From positions 3,880,334-3,944,333 of the forward strand of contig NZ_CM001977.1 of the NCBI RefSeq assembly GCF_000406165.1: 64,000 nt of DNA, read 5' to 3'. Each line of letters begins with the position of its first letter. Within the stretch, counting starts at the first letter, position 1. The notes beneath the pieces are model-generated. The model worked only from the letters and a program-made list of their open reading frames with translations, did not search any database and had not been told where the DNA came from. Below are positions 8,164 through 17,461 of the stretch, in pieces. This DNA is from Dickeya zeae NCPPB 2538. GTDB lineage: Bacteria > Pseudomonadota > Gammaproteobacteria > Enterobacterales > Enterobacteriaceae. A program made the position numbers and the translations under genes.

Positions 8164-9180
8164 TCAGAAACCGCAGGCCGCCATCGCCCATGTTGTATCC
8201 AACATCCGATTGGCAAAGCCCCATTCGTTATCGCACCAGACCAGCGTCTTGATCAGATGCCCTCCGCTGACCCGGGTTTGCGTCCCATCCACTATCGCGC
8301 TGTGCGGGTCGTGGTTGAAGTCCACTGAGACCAACGGCAAATCGGTATAATCAACTATACCACGAAATGTATTCTGCGCTGACTGGCGAAACAGCGTATT
8401 GATTTCACTTACGTTTACCGCGTTTTTCACGCTGACGCTGAGATCAATGGCCGTGACATTGATAGTTGGCACCCGCACCGAAATCGCCTCAAAACGGTCT
8501 TCGAATTTCGGAAAGAAACGGGTAATCCCCACCGCCAGTTTGGTGTCCACCGGGATGATCGATTGACTGGCAGCACGGGTACGCCGCAGGTCATGGTGAT
8601 ACGCATCGATCACCGGTTGGTCGTTCATCGACGCATGGATCGTCGTCACGGTACCGCTCTCGATGCCATACGCATCGTCCAGCAGTTTAATAATCGGAAT
8701 AATACAGTTGGTGGTGCAGGAGGCATTGGATACCAGACGGTGAGCCGAGTGTAGATCCTGATGATTAACGCCATACACAATGGTGGCATCAAGATCTGGC
8801 GCACCGGGGTGGGAGAACAGCACTTTTTTCGCACCTGCCGCCAGATGGGCTTCACCATCGGCACGGCTACCGTACACACCGCTGCAATCCAGCACGATAT
8901 CAACACCCAACTCGCCCCACGGCAGAGAACGAAGATCCGGCTCATGCAACAGGCGAATAGTGTCATCCCCTACCAATAAGCGATCGCACTCCTGACGGAC
9001 ATCCCACGAAAAACGGCCATGACTGCTATCGTACTTGAGCAGATGGGCAATCCCTTCGGCATTGGCCAGCTCATTAATCGCCACCACCGTGATTTCGGCT
9101 CGCCGACCGGATTCATACAACGCACGCAGAACGCTGCGACCTATACGACCAAAGCCATTTATCGCAATACGGATTGTCAT
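8164..9180 (-). CDS. epd: D-erythrose-4-phosphate dehydrogenase
   Basis: NAD-dependent oxidation of erythrose 4-phosphate to 4-phosphoerythronate, the entry to pyridoxal phosphate synthesis. 338 residues (E. coli 339). It is a GAPDH-fold protein with NAD motif GFGRIGR at 9-15 and the catalytic cysteine in SNASCTTNC near residue 154; CDNEWGFANRM lies near the C-terminus. The epd-pgk-fbaA order distinguishes it from gapA. It is the first gene of the operon; the promoter should lie in 9181-9462. Confidence 0.96.
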   Translation of the reverse strand: MTIRIAINGFGRIGRSVLRALYESGRRAEITVVAINELANAEGIAHLLKYDSSHGRFSWDVRQECDRLLVGDDTIRLLHEPDLRSLPWGELGVDIVLDCSGVYGSRADGEAHLAAGAKKVLFSHPGAPDLDATIVYGVNHQDLHSAHRLVSNASCTTNCIIPIIKLLDDAYGIESGTVTTIHASMNDQPVIDAYHHDLRRTRAASQSIIPVDTKLAVGITRFFPKFEDRFEAISVRVPTINVTAIDLSVSVKNAVNVSEINTLFRQSAQNTFRGIVDYTDLPLVSVDFNHDPHSAIVDGTQTRVSGGHLIKTLVWCDNEWGFANRMLDTTWAMAACGF

Positions 9181-9462
9181 GAAATTCCCTGTGTAGTGAT
9201 AAAAGCATTGCGCGTTATAGGATAATCAGTACGCCACCAGGAATAAACCGCTTGTTGCACAGGACGTATCACCACGTAAAACCGCTGTATAACCTTGTTG
9301 CCAAACGCTGTCACACCAAAAACTGAAACGCTTCAGCTAGCATAAACGAATTGCCTGGCAAAAGAAATATGGCGGCAGGGCGGATACCAGAAGAGTGATC
9401 GGCGTCAAATAATTACCGCACAGTTTGTTCAACCCAAGTGTTAACCCCAGACTAGCAGGATC
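9181..9462. promoter_or_regulatory. epd operon promoter region
   Basis: 282 bases between epd and the tktA terminator with no credible reading frame. By position it holds the promoters of epd-pgk-fbaA. I see no site clear enough to name. Confidence 0.5.
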
Positions 9463-9491
9463 AAAAAAGGCCGGGAAACCATCCCGGCCTT
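9463..9491 (-). terminator. tktA intrinsic terminator
   Basis: Perfect 10-bp stem AAGGCCGGGA / TCCCGGCCTT (9467-9476, 9482-9491), five-base loop, followed on the minus strand by a run of six Ts. It separates tktA from the epd operon. Confidence 0.9.
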
Positions 9492-9518
9492 ACAAGAACT
9501 GCTAACTGCAGAACAGCG

Positions 9519-11513
9519 TTATTTCAGCAGCGCTTTCGCCTTCGCCACCACGTTATCGGTAGTGAAGCCAAAGACGTCGAACAGTTTTTCTGCTGGTGCG
9601 GATTCACCAAAGCTTTCCATACCGACAATCGCGCCATTGAGGCCAACATACTTGTACCAGTAGTCAGCGATACCGGCTTCGATCGCCACACGGGCGCTCA
9701 CAGCTGACGGCAGCACCGCTTCACGATAGGCAGCATCCTGTTTGTCGAATGCATCGGTAGACGGCATGGATACCACGCGCGCTTTAACGCCTTCTTCGCT
9801 CAGTTTCTGCCAGGCAGCAACCGCCAGTTCGACTTCAGAACCGGTAGCGATAAGAATCAGCTGCGGCTGGCCGCCGCTGTCTTTCAGCACGTAAGCCCCT
9901 TTAGCGACATCAGCCAACTGCTGAGCAGTGCGTTCCTGCTGCGCCAGATTCTGACGAGACAGAATCAACGCTGTCGGGCCGTCTTTACGCTCAATGGCGT
10001 ATTTCCAGGCTACCGCGGTTTCAACCTGATCCGCCGGGCGCCAGGTACTCATGTTTGGCGTCACACGCAGGCTGGCCAGTTGCTCTACCGGCTGATGGGT
10101 CGGGCCATCTTCGCCCAGACCGATGGAGTCATGGGTGTAGACATAGATGCTGCGCACTTTCATCAGTGCTGCCATACGCACCGCATTACGGGCGTATTCC
10201 ACAAACATCAGGAACGTTGCGGTGTACGGTACAAAACCGCCGTGCAGCGAAATACCGTTGGCAATGGCAGTCATGCCAAATTCACGTACCCCGTAGTGGA
10301 TGTAGTTACCTGCCGGGTCTTCATTCAGCGCTTTAGAACCAGACCAAATCGTCAGGTTGCTCGGTGCCAGGTCGGCAGAACCACCCAGGAATTCTGGCAG
10401 CAGCTTGCCATAGGCTTCCAGCGCATTCTGCGAAGCTTTACGGCTGGCGATCTTGGCCGGGTTAGCCTGCAGTTGTTCGACAACTTTAGTCGACTCGGCC
10501 TGCCAGTTAGCCGGCAGTTCGCCGTTCACGCGACGAGTGAATTCAGCAGCCAGTTCCGGATAAGCGCTGGCATAGGCATTGAACGCCTGCTGCCAGGCAG
10601 CCTCTTTGCTCTCACCGGCTTTGCGAGCATCCCAGGCGGCATAGATATCAGCCGGGATTTCAAACGGACCGTATTTCCAGCCCAGTTGCTCACGGGTCGC
10701 AGCGACTTCAGCATCACCCAACGGTGCGCCGTGGGAATCATGGGTACCGGCTTTGTTCGGAGAACCGAAACCAATCACGGTTTTGCACAGCAGCAGCGAC
10801 GGTTTGTCGGTGACGCTCTGCGCTTCTTTGATAGCACGCTGGATGGCATCAGCATCATGACCGTCAATACCACGAACCACATGCCAGCCATAGGATTCAA
10901 AGCGAGCAGCGGTATCATCCGTGAACCAGCCTTCGATATGGCCGTCGATGGAAATACCGTTGTCATCGTAGAACGCAACCAGTTTACCCAGCTTCAGGGT
11001 ACCCGCCAATGAACAGACCTCATGTGAGATCCCTTCCATCATGCAACCATCACCCAGGAAGACATAGGTGTGATGGTCAACGATGTCATGGCCCGGACGG
11101 TTGAACTGTGCAGCCAGCGTACGTTCGGCAATCGCCATACCGACTGCGTTAGCGATACCCTGCCCCAACGGCCCAGTGGTGGTTTCCACGCCCGGTGTAT
11201 AACCCACTTCCGGGTGACCCGGCGTTCTGGAATGCAACTGGCGGAAGTTTTTCAGTTCTTCAATCGGCAAATCATAACCCGTCAGATGCAACAGGCTGTA
11301 GATCAGCATGGAGGCATGACCGTTGGACAGCACGAAGCGATCGCGGTTAGCCCAGTGCGGGTTGGCCGGGTTATGGTTCAGATGGTCACGCCACAGGACT
11401 TCAGCGATATCAGCCATACCCATTGGTGCGCCGGGATGACCTGATTTGGCCTTCTGCACGCCATCCATACTCAACGCACGGATAGCATTGGCAAGTTCTT
11501 TACGAGAGGACAT
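9519..11513 (-). CDS. tktA: Transketolase
   Basis: Thiamine-diphosphate enzyme moving two-carbon ketol units between sugar phosphates in the pentose phosphate pathway. 664 residues (E. coli TktA 663). The ThDP-binding segment begins GDGCMMEGISHEVCSLAG near 154 and ends with DDN; the pyrimidine-domain motif EDGPTHQPVEQLASLR is near 468-483; the C-terminal transketolase domain has IATGSEVELAV and MPSTDAFD. It starts MSSRKELANAIRALSMD. It is a single-gene unit here, with its own terminator and a 319-base upstream gap, next to epd as often seen in enterobacteria. Confidence 0.98.
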   Translation of the reverse strand: MSSRKELANAIRALSMDGVQKAKSGHPGAPMGMADIAEVLWRDHLNHNPANPHWANRDRFVLSNGHASMLIYSLLHLTGYDLPIEELKNFRQLHSRTPGHPEVGYTPGVETTTGPLGQGIANAVGMAIAERTLAAQFNRPGHDIVDHHTYVFLGDGCMMEGISHEVCSLAGTLKLGKLVAFYDDNGISIDGHIEGWFTDDTAARFESYGWHVVRGIDGHDADAIQRAIKEAQSVTDKPSLLLCKTVIGFGSPNKAGTHDSHGAPLGDAEVAATREQLGWKYGPFEIPADIYAAWDARKAGESKEAAWQQAFNAYASAYPELAAEFTRRVNGELPANWQAESTKVVEQLQANPAKIASRKASQNALEAYGKLLPEFLGGSADLAPSNLTIWSGSKALNEDPAGNYIHYGVREFGMTAIANGISLHGGFVPYTATFLMFVEYARNAVRMAALMKVRSIYVYTHDSIGLGEDGPTHQPVEQLASLRVTPNMSTWRPADQVETAVAWKYAIERKDGPTALILSRQNLAQQERTAQQLADVAKGAYVLKDSGGQPQLILIATGSEVELAVAAWQKLSEEGVKARVVSMPSTDAFDKQDAAYREAVLPSAVSARVAIEAGIADYWYKYVGLNGAIVGMESFGESAPAEKLFDVFGFTTDNVVAKAKALLK

Positions 11514-11832
11514 GCTTTACTCCAGATCGGATTGAACAGTTGCCTGTCGAACATAAAACATATGAATCAATGTGTTAGCTCAAAAAGGCAAAGAAAAGAT
11601 ATTCACAAATGTACATGAAAACCCAGCCGATTGCACATGGAACAGCAAGCGGAAAAGACGCACGAATCTGCTGACATGCAGACCGTATAGCAGGCTTTCC
11701 TTTTCATCGGGGCGGTTTTATCTGCCTTAGCTCACACGATGTAGCAGCTTTACCTGTTTACGCCCGCCCGTTTTCGCCACCATAACACCACCGAGATGCC
11801 ATCTGCACGGCCTTCTTTGAAGAGGCACCGAT
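11514..11832. promoter_or_regulatory. tktA upstream region
   Basis: 319 bases between the tsgA terminator and tktA with no convincing gene. It presumably holds the tktA promoter; I could not single out a -10/-35 pair with confidence. Confidence 0.5.
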
Positions 11833-11860
11833 AAAAAAGGCATCCGGTCAGGATGCCTTT
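11833..11860 (-). terminator. tsgA intrinsic terminator
   Basis: Perfect stem AAAGGCATCC / GGATGCCTTT (11836-11845, 11851-11860), loop GGTCA, followed on the minus strand by a T run (11838-11833). It lies 50 bases past the tsgA stop. Confidence 0.9.
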
Positions 11861-11910
11861 GTAACGTGGCTCATTAGCGAAAAATATCCACGACGGTAAG
11901 TCAGTACTGA

Positions 11911-13104
11911 TTAATGCGCGGCAGCCTCATGCCCATGCAAACGGTGACGGGTCACCATCCCTAACAGGAAGCACATGACGAATACCACAAAATAGAGCGC
12001 GTTCGCGGTCACCAGCGCAGCATGTACGCCAAAGTGCTGCACGATCGGCCCAGTGACGATAAAGGTCAGCATGGTTCCCACCGTTCCGCAGGTCAGAATG
12101 AAGTTGACCAGTTTCGGCGACGGCACCTTGGTCTGCTGGGAGCCCAGAGTAATCAGCGTGGTATAGATAGCGCTGGAAATGAAGCCCAGGCCAAAAATGA
12201 AGTATTTCAGCAGATGAGGCTGATCGCTGCTGACAAACAGGTACATCGCACCGGTAGCCAGCACAGCCAGCACAGTCACTACGCGCTGCAAGTCAAAGAA
12301 CTTAAGCACAACGCTGAACACCCACATACCAATCATGTACGACGTCCAGAAGCTACTGACCAGTTCCCCGGCATCACCAATGCTCATACCAAAGGATTTG
12401 GTCACGTATTCCGGCACCCACTGAATAAACGCCAGTTGCCCCAGGATATAGCACAGCGCCGCGATAGACAGGAATACCACGCCCATGCCCCATTTTTCCG
12501 CCTCAACAGGCGCGCTCTGGGTGTTGGCTTTTTCCGTACCGATAGCAGGAAAATCAGACAACAGCGTCAGAACCAGAATCGCCACGTACAACAGCCCGAT
12601 ACAGGCATAAATCCAGTACCAGCCGAAATGACGGGATAACAACGCCGCCGCCACAATCGGGAAAATCATACCGGCCATACTGAAAAAGGAATCGGTAAAT
12701 AGCAAGCGGGCACCACGCTGACGCCCGGAGTAGAGCTGGGTAATCAGAAAGGTGCCGATCGACATGGTGATGCCGCTGACCACACCCAGCGTAAACATAC
12801 AGGCAGAAAACACCGCCAGCGATTTACCCACGAACAACCCGATGACCGACAGGACAATCAGTATAAAACCGAAGACCAGCTGTTTCTTCAGCGGGAAAAT
12901 ATCCATCAGCCAGACATTCAGGAAAATGGACAGCAAAATACCGGCATTCAGAAACGTAAAGGTATTACTCATATTGGCTATCGGGACATTGAAGTACTGG
13001 GCGATATCGCCCATGACCATGCCCGTGACGATAACCAGCGCACCGGTCAGCGCATAAGAAAAGCAGCTGGTAAAAAATAACCGCTGACGATTGAGATCAG
13101 ACAT
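11911..13104 (-). CDS. tsgA: MFS transporter TsgA
   Basis: Major facilitator superfamily protein of 397 residues with about twelve hydrophobic segments. The sequence, including FFTSCFSYALTGALVIVTGM at the start and TMSIGTFLITQLYSGRQRGA in the middle, matches enterobacterial TsgA throughout. The substrate is not firmly known (the name comes from a tellurite/selenite-induced phenotype in Salmonella). In E. coli tsgA lies elsewhere, near nirB; here it sits between speA and tktA, in the position of speB. Two palindromes sit just upstream of the start, and a strong terminator follows. Confidence 0.88.
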   Translation of the reverse strand: MSDLNRQRLFFTSCFSYALTGALVIVTGMVMGDIAQYFNVPIANMSNTFTFLNAGILLSIFLNVWLMDIFPLKKQLVFGFILIVLSVIGLFVGKSLAVFSACMFTLGVVSGITMSIGTFLITQLYSGRQRGARLLFTDSFFSMAGMIFPIVAAALLSRHFGWYWIYACIGLLYVAILVLTLLSDFPAIGTEKANTQSAPVEAEKWGMGVVFLSIAALCYILGQLAFIQWVPEYVTKSFGMSIGDAGELVSSFWTSYMIGMWVFSVVLKFFDLQRVVTVLAVLATGAMYLFVSSDQPHLLKYFIFGLGFISSAIYTTLITLGSQQTKVPSPKLVNFILTCGTVGTMLTFIVTGPIVQHFGVHAALVTANALYFVVFVMCFLLGMVTRHRLHGHEAAAH

Positions 13105-13353
13105 ATATCCTTCCTGTCATCAAATAGGAAAAGCGCAGGCGATACCCGATTCGGGTATCGACGTTGCGCCACAACGTTGTCATCAAAGTGTTGCCAGGCC
13201 GCACACACAAAACGGCATGCTAACCGGAAAGCGTCATTCGCCTTACTACACGCCGTACTACACACAACCAGACGTGCGATTTAATAAAAAACTGACGTAC
13301 GGTGTAATAAACACAGACATACCACACCGCACTCAGTATGGCTGCCACGCCCG
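13105..13353. other. tsgA upstream spacer
   Basis: 249 bases between the speA terminator and tsgA. It contains the palindromes at 13140-13177 and a short imperfect repeat (tactacac at 13244 and 13256). Frames crossing it have no recognisable product. Confidence 0.5.
13140..13177. promoter_or_regulatory. Two adjacent palindromes upstream of tsgA
   Basis: A perfect 10-bp inverted repeat CGATACCCGA-T-TCGGGTATCG (13140-13160), followed directly by ACGTTG-CGCCA-CAACGT (13161-13177), 36-73 bases before the tsgA ATG. Perfect dyads this close together suggest operator sites; no matching regulator can be named. Confidence 0.5.
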
Positions 13354-13394
13354 AAAAAGAAAAAGGTTGAGTGCTTATTGGCACTCAACCTTTT
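13354..13394 (-). terminator. speA intrinsic terminator
   Basis: Perfect 14-bp stem AAAAGGTTGAGTGC / GCACTCAACCTTTT (13361-13374, 13381-13394), six-base loop, with an A-rich flank giving T-rich RNA on the minus strand. It lies 11 bases past the speA stop. Confidence 0.9.
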
Positions 13395-13405
13395 CTGGCG
13401 AGAGA

Positions 13406-15382
13406 TTACTCGTCTTCCAGATAAGTATAACCGTATAACCCGGTTTCAAACTCATCAAGGAACTGTGCCTGCAATTCCGGCGCCAGATTGGCTCCCTTTA
13501 CCTGATCGCGGAAGCGAGACATCAGCACATCCGGGTCAAGCTGCACATATTCCAGCATATCGGCCACGGTGTTGCCTTCATCCGACTCTTCCAGCTCAAC
13601 CGTCCCATCCTGGAATACAAACACATCCACAGTCGACGTATCACCAAACAGGTTGTGCATATTGCCGAGGATTTCCTGATACGCCCCCACCATGAAAAAT
13701 CCCAGCAACGGTGGGTTTTCTGGGTCATAAGGCGGCATCGGCATCGTTGTGGCAACGCCATCGCCATCCACATAGTGATCGATAGTACCGTCAGAATCGC
13801 AGGTGATATCAAGCAGTACCGCGCGACGCTGCGGCGGCTTGTCCAGCCCTTCGAGCGGTAACACCGGGAATAACTGATCGATCCCCCAGGCATCTGGCAT
13901 CGACTGGAACAGCGAGAAGTTGACATACAGCTTATCCGCCATACGTTCCTGCAGTTCGTCAATAATCGGCCGGTGCGCGCGGTTACTCGGGTCAAGCTGC
14001 TGCTGAAGGCGCTGGCAGATATTCAGATAGAGCTGTTCCGCCTGTGCACGCTGGGTCAAATCCAGCATACCGTGGGTGTACTGGGTGTGGACATCATTCA
14101 GGTCCATCTGGCTGTCGTGCAGCCATTCACGCAGCGAACGGCGGTTGCCCGGCTCCTGAATTTCCTGCCAGGTGCTCCACAAACTTTCCAGCGCACGCGG
14201 CGCGTCTTCATCCGGTGCCGTCGGCTCGCTAAATTCGTTACGCTCTACCCCGATGATATTGGATACCAACACGGTGTGATGCGCGGTCACCGCACGCCCG
14301 GACTCGGTTATCACCATCGGATGCGGCAAGCCATATTCATTACAGGCGTCGCCAATTCCCCAAATAACGTTGTTGGCGTATTCGTTCAAGCCGTAATTGA
14401 CCGAACAGTCGGACTGCGAACGGGTGCCTTCGTAATCGACGCCCAATCCACCACCGACGTCAAAACACTGAATATTGACGCCCAGTTTATGCAGTTCAAC
14501 GTAAAAGCGCGCCGATTCACGCACGCCAGTGGCGATATCACGAATGTTCGCCAGTTGTGAACCCAGGTGGAAGTGCAGCAGTTGCAGGCTATCGAGACGG
14601 TTGGCGTTGCGCAGCAGTTCCACCAGTTGCAGTACCTGTGTCGCGGCCAGGCCGAACTTGGACTTTTCACCACCGCTCGACTGCCATTTGCCGGAGCCCT
14701 GCGATGCCAGACGCGCACGCACGCCCAAACGCGGTACCACGTTCAGACGCTCGGCCTCTTCCAGCACCAGCTTGATTTCCGACATCTTTTCAATGACCAG
14801 ATAGACCTTGTGACCCAGTTTTTCGCCGATCAAGGCCAGCCGGATATACTCACGGTCTTTATAACCGTTACAGACGATAACGGTACGGGTCATACCCGCA
14901 TGGCCCAATACCGCCATCAATTCCGCTTTGGAGCCCGCTTCCAACCCCAACGGCTCACCGGAATTGATCAGGGATTCAATGACGCGGCGATGCTGGTTAA
15001 CTTTGATGGGATAAACCAGAAAATAGCCGCCTTCATAACCGAAAGACTCACGCGCGCGTTTGAACGCGGCATTAATAGAACGCAGGCGGTGTTGCAAAAT
15101 CTGCGGGAAGCAGAACAGCGCAGGCAGACGCTGATTATCCTGCTGGCGGGTTTTTACCAGTTTGGCCAGGTCGACACGCGCCTCTGGCACGTCCGGATCC
15201 GGGCACACGCTGATGTGACCCAGCTCGTTGACGTCATAATAATTATTGCCCCACCAGGCAATATTATACGTTCTCAGCATCTCGCTGGCGTCGCGGTCAT
15301 TCATGGCTACCTCCTGCATGGAGCGCAGATGATCGTGTTTACCCGCCGCTGACGAGTACGGTTGAATCATATCGTCAGACAT
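13406..15382 (-). CDS. speA: Biosynthetic arginine decarboxylase
   Basis: PLP-dependent conversion of arginine to agmatine, the start of the agmatine route to putrescine. 658 residues, the same length as E. coli SpeA, starting MSDDMIQPYSSAAGKHDH and ending GLYGYTYLEDE. The PLP-binding lysine is in YPIKVNQHRR near 127; FHLGSQLANIRD and DVGGGLGVDYEGTRSQSD are the usual fold III motifs, and DITCDSDGTIDHY is near the C-terminus. In E. coli speB (agmatinase) follows; here a terminator and tsgA follow instead. The leader contains a terminator-like hairpin. Confidence 0.98.
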   Translation of the reverse strand: MSDDMIQPYSSAAGKHDHLRSMQEVAMNDRDASEMLRTYNIAWWGNNYYDVNELGHISVCPDPDVPEARVDLAKLVKTRQQDNQRLPALFCFPQILQHRLRSINAAFKRARESFGYEGGYFLVYPIKVNQHRRVIESLINSGEPLGLEAGSKAELMAVLGHAGMTRTVIVCNGYKDREYIRLALIGEKLGHKVYLVIEKMSEIKLVLEEAERLNVVPRLGVRARLASQGSGKWQSSGGEKSKFGLAATQVLQLVELLRNANRLDSLQLLHFHLGSQLANIRDIATGVRESARFYVELHKLGVNIQCFDVGGGLGVDYEGTRSQSDCSVNYGLNEYANNVIWGIGDACNEYGLPHPMVITESGRAVTAHHTVLVSNIIGVERNEFSEPTAPDEDAPRALESLWSTWQEIQEPGNRRSLREWLHDSQMDLNDVHTQYTHGMLDLTQRAQAEQLYLNICQRLQQQLDPSNRAHRPIIDELQERMADKLYVNFSLFQSMPDAWGIDQLFPVLPLEGLDKPPQRRAVLLDITCDSDGTIDHYVDGDGVATTMPMPPYDPENPPLLGFFMVGAYQEILGNMHNLFGDTSTVDVFVFQDGTVELEESDEGNTVADMLEYVQLDPDVLMSRFRDQVKGANLAPELQAQFLDEFETGLYGYTYLEDE

Positions 15383-15475
15383 GGCGATCCCCTTCTTCCA
15401 CTTTTAGATGAATAATCACATTTTTTCCCGCAACAAATACCGGCGACATAGCAAAAGCGTGCATCGCTGGCAGTG

Positions 15476-15509
15476 AAAAAACCGACGGGCAGTAGTATGC
15501 CGTCGTTTT
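15476..15509 (-). terminator. Possible attenuator in the speA leader
   Basis: On the minus strand, CGACGG, an 11-base loop, CCGTCG, then GGTTTTTTC, located about 95-125 bases before the speA start codon. It would stop transcripts begun further upstream before they reach speA. The six-base core stem is modest; A/T pairs extend it past a one-base bulge. Confidence 0.45.
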
Positions 15510-16092
15510 ATGACTCTTATTAGTGTAAAACACGATGTCAGACTCCGAGATTCGGGTCGGTGAAAACCAGGGAAAACACCGCCAGGAAGAACGCACATGC
15601 ATTCACTGGCGCGGAGAAAAAAGCAGGTTAGCCAGCTCGGGAGTCCTGCGTTGCGCTGCGGGACAGGCAACTTCGGGCAAATGGCGGAAAGGATTGAGTC
15701 AGTGACGCAGTGGCGTCAGAAGAAAAGCGCGGCAGGCGCAACTCACTCAATAAACAACGGATCATTAATCCTATCACCTCCACGCTCGCCGCAGATGATG
15801 CGGTCAGGCTATCACGACAACCATCAGGAAAACGGTCAAACAGTATCGGCAAGCGTCTTGTCGCAGCACTCGCCGGTCTCTCAGGACAAGCGTCGCGCCA
15901 CATTTTGAGGCCCCCGAATGACGGACAACAAAACCGCCCGCCGTTTATACCTATCCATCCCCGGAAAAGCAAAATGAAAATGGTAAAAAAACCTATCATG
16001 TTGGCAAAAACTGCCGATGAACATTGTCAGTCCATCCCCGCGGCATAAAAACTGCTGGCATGGGGCTATCGTGTGGCCTAGAATAGCCATCC

Positions 16093-16108
16093 AGATGTTA
16101 ATCCATCT
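16093..16108. promoter_or_regulatory. Possible tandem MetJ boxes and TGATTAAC repeats before metK
   Basis: Adjacent octamers agatgtta and atccatct each match the met-box consensus AGACGTCT at five of eight positions. A further direct repeat TGATTAAC occurs at 16113-16120 and 16129-16136. metK is a known MetJ target in enterobacteria, so a site here is expected; the match itself is weak. Confidence 0.35.
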
Positions 16109-16164
16109 ATACTGATTAACTGAATTATTGATTAACGGCTTTAGCTTATAAGGTAAAGAAACTC

Positions 16165-17319
16165 ATGGCTAAACACCTTTTTACGTCCGAGTCGGTCTCC
16201 GAAGGACATCCTGATAAAATTGCTGACCAGATTTCCGACGCCGTCCTTGACGCGATTCTGGAGCAGGACCCCAAAGCGCGAGTCGCCTGCGAAACTTACG
16301 TAAAAACCGGTATGGTGTTAGTTGGTGGTGAAATCACTACCAGCGCCTGGGTGGATATCGAAGAAATCACACGTCGTACCGTCCGCGACATTGGCTACGT
16401 CAACTCAGAAATGGGCTTTGACGCCAACTCTTGCGCGGTACTGAGCGCCATCGGCAAGCAGTCTCCGGACATCAACCAGGGCGTTGACCGTAAAGACCCG
16501 CTGGAGCAAGGCGCGGGTGACCAGGGCCTGATGTTCGGCTACGCCACCAACGAAACCGACGTGCTGATGCCAGCACCGATCACCTATGCACACCGTCTGG
16601 TACAGCGTCAGTCTGAAGTGCGCAAAAACGGCACCCTGCCGTGGCTGCGTCCCGATGCCAAGAGCCAGGTGACCTTTGCTTACGACAACGGCAAAATCGT
16701 TGGTATCGACGCGGTTGTATTGTCTACCCAGCATTCAGAATCCATCGGGCAGAAAGACCTGCAGGAAGCGGTGATGGAAGAGATCATCAAGCCGGTTCTG
16801 CCGTCTGAATGGCTCTCTGCCAATACCAAATACTTCATCAACCCGACTGGCCGTTTTGTTATCGGTGGCCCAATGGGTGACTGCGGTCTGACTGGTCGTA
16901 AAATCATCGTTGATACTTACGGCGGTGCCGCACGCCACGGTGGTGGTGCATTCTCCGGTAAGGATCCGTCCAAAGTGGACCGCTCCGCTGCCTACGCCGC
17001 CCGTTATGTCGCGAAAAACATCGTAGCCGCCGGTCTGGCAGATCGTTGTGAGATCCAGGTGTCATACGCTATCGGCGTTGCAGAACCGACCTCTATCATG
17101 GTGGAAACCTTCGGTACGGAGAAAGTCTCCAGCGATCGCCTGGTTGATCTGGTTCGTCAGTTCTTCGACCTGCGCCCTTACGGTTTGATTCAGATGCTGG
17201 ACTTGCTGCATCCGATCTACCAGAAGACCGCAGCTTACGGTCACTTCGGTCGTGAAGAATTCCCGTGGGAAAAAACCGACGTGGCAGAAAAACTGCGCGA
17301 TGCCGCAGGCCTGAAATAA
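16165..17319 (+). CDS. metK: S-adenosylmethionine synthetase
   Basis: Makes S-adenosylmethionine from methionine and ATP. 384 residues, as in E. coli, from the ATG at 16165 (MAKHLFTSESVSEGHPDKIAD). Signature motifs: GHPDKIADQISDAVLD near residues 14-29, GAGDQGLMFGYATNET near 115-130 and the P-loop-like GGGAFSGKDPSKVDRSAAYA near 260-279. It is followed at once by a strong terminator. E. coli has galP next; here a short spacer leads to sprT. Confidence 0.98.
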   Translation: MAKHLFTSESVSEGHPDKIADQISDAVLDAILEQDPKARVACETYVKTGMVLVGGEITTSAWVDIEEITRRTVRDIGYVNSEMGFDANSCAVLSAIGKQSPDINQGVDRKDPLEQGAGDQGLMFGYATNETDVLMPAPITYAHRLVQRQSEVRKNGTLPWLRPDAKSQVTFAYDNGKIVGIDAVVLSTQHSESIGQKDLQEAVMEEIIKPVLPSEWLSANTKYFINPTGRFVIGGPMGDCGLTGRKIIVDTYGGAARHGGGAFSGKDPSKVDRSAAYAARYVAKNIVAAGLADRCEIQVSYAIGVAEPTSIMVETFGTEKVSSDRLVDLVRQFFDLRPYGLIQMLDLLHPIYQKTAAYGHFGREEFPWEKTDVAEKLRDAAGLK

Positions 17320-17338
17320 TCCGATTTTCTGACATGCC

Positions 17339-17367
17339 AACGGCGAAGCTCTGCTTCGCCGTTTTTT
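17339..17367 (+). terminator. metK intrinsic terminator
   Basis: Perfect 10-bp stem AACGGCGAAG / CTTCGCCGTT (17339-17348, 17354-17363), loop CTCTG, then TTTTTT. Confidence 0.92.
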
Positions 17368-17385
17368 ATTGCCGAAGCCTGTGGG

Positions 17386-17436
17386 CATGATTATGTCTGA
17401 AGTCATGATTGTGTCTGCAGCCATGATTGCATCCGG
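17386..17436. repeat. 18-bp tandem repeat, almost three copies, upstream of sprT
   Basis: Units catgattatgtctgaagt (17386-17403), catgattgtgtctgcagc (17404-17421) and a shortened catgattgcatccgg (17422-17436). The array ends 25 bp before the sprT ATG, so it lies in the sprT promoter or leader. Confidence 0.85.
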
Positions 17437-17461
17437 TTCGCCCAGCCCGTAAGCTGCCAGT

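Larger units (their letters stand above)
15383..16164. other. speA-metK divergent intergenic region
   Basis: 782 bases with no supported gene; open frames on both strands lack recognisable sequence. It contains the possible speA attenuator (15476-15509) and the metK promoter with MetJ-like boxes (16093-16108). No yqgB-like small frame was recognised on reading. Confidence 0.6.

Noticed and set aside
10080..11012. A 310-codon open frame opposite tktA
   Set aside because: Antisense shadow of tktA with no family resemblance or ribosome site.
14567..15352. A 261-codon open frame opposite speA
   Set aside because: Antisense shadow of speA.
15628..15999. A 123-codon frame in the speA-metK spacer
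   Set aside because: No recognisable family, unusual composition, overlaps other frames; not supported as a gene.
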